This document shows positions 63,951-64,000 of a stretch of DNA of 64,000 bases, piece after piece. The position numbers and the translations under genes were made by a program. The notes under the pieces are model-generated. The model was not told the origin of the DNA and made no database searches. It was given only the letters and a program-made list of their open reading frames with translations. Location of the stretch: the NCBI GenBank assembly GCA_019353055.1, contig JABAHL010000013.1:1-64000 (forward strand), written 5' to 3'. The number at the start of each line of letters is the position of its first letter. The stretch's first letter is position 1. The DNA comes from Faucicola osloensis_C. GTDB lineage: Bacteria > Pseudomonadota > Gammaproteobacteria > Pseudomonadales > Moraxellaceae.

Positions 63951-64000
63951 TTTGTTATATTTTGATGCAGTGCATAACACTACCAAAAATTACGATTCCA

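Noticed and set aside
1..64000. CRISPR array or complete insertion sequence
   Set aside because: No regularly spaced repeats with unique spacers, no transposase gene with terminal inverted repeats; the repeats seen are adjacent duplications of two or three copies.

Overview
The window looks like a chromosomal segment of a gammaproteobacterium of the family Moraxellaceae, most like Moraxella (for example M. osloensis) or a close relative. This is inferred from gene content, gene order and a moderate G+C; no database search was possible. Supporting signs are smc-zipA-ligA, leuS-lptE-holA, a ComEC competence protein, aerobic hemF, ccoNOQP, a single lolC/F-lolD pair and the style of the intergenic DNA. 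Nearly everything is chromosomal core. No phage, complete insertion sequence or CRISPR array is visible.

Layout. 1-5.7 kb: a C-terminally shortened MHS-type transporter next to the tail of an unidentified reading frame, a two-gene McrBC-like restriction module, and glutathione reductase. 5.7-10.4 kb (minus strand): a periplasmic protein and a putrescine/spermidine ABC importer in the order potG-potH-potI-potF. 10.8-15.5 kb: a DUF2252 protein, beta-carbonic anhydrase, glyoxalase I, hemF and a small Thr-rich lipoprotein. 15.7-23.2 kb: smc, zipA, ligA (chromosome organisation, division, replication) and a glycine-zipper lipoprotein. 23.4-23.7 kb: two identical tRNA-Lys(UUU) genes. 24-27.4 kb: macAB exporter. 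27.7-32.1 kb: holA, lptE, leuS. 32.2-36 kb: an ArsC/YffB-like protein and cytochrome cbb3 oxidase ccoNOQP, including a 57-codon ccoQ that is easily missed. 36.5-41.8 kb: an SCP2 protein, two unknown proteins, lolC/F-lolD and a DUF218 protein. 41.8-47.6 kb: comEC, sppA, an alpha/beta hydrolase and a CPBP protease. 47.6-57.4 kb: dusA, a second MHS-type transporter, a phospholipase D-like lipoprotein, metZ, a sirtuin, ybaB, recR, rnd and a GntP-family permease pseudogene. 57.5-64 kb (minus strand): the glycine cleavage genes gcvT, gcvH and gcvP, interleaved with a MliC-like lipoprotein and a nitroreductase, with a glycine riboswitch upstream of gcvT.

The most notable items are the McrB-like ATPase whose presumed recognition domain is inserted inside the AAA+ module; a GntP permease gutted by an internal out-of-frame deletion; a ComEC whose beta-lactamase-like C-terminus lacks the metal-binding motif; the glycine riboswitch with its interleaved gcv cluster; and more than a dozen short (9-21 bp) tandem duplications in spacers and at gene edges. 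I did not find a clearly new multi-gene system. The McrBC variant and the 325-residue unknown protein at 37.5-38.5 kb are the best candidates for follow-up.
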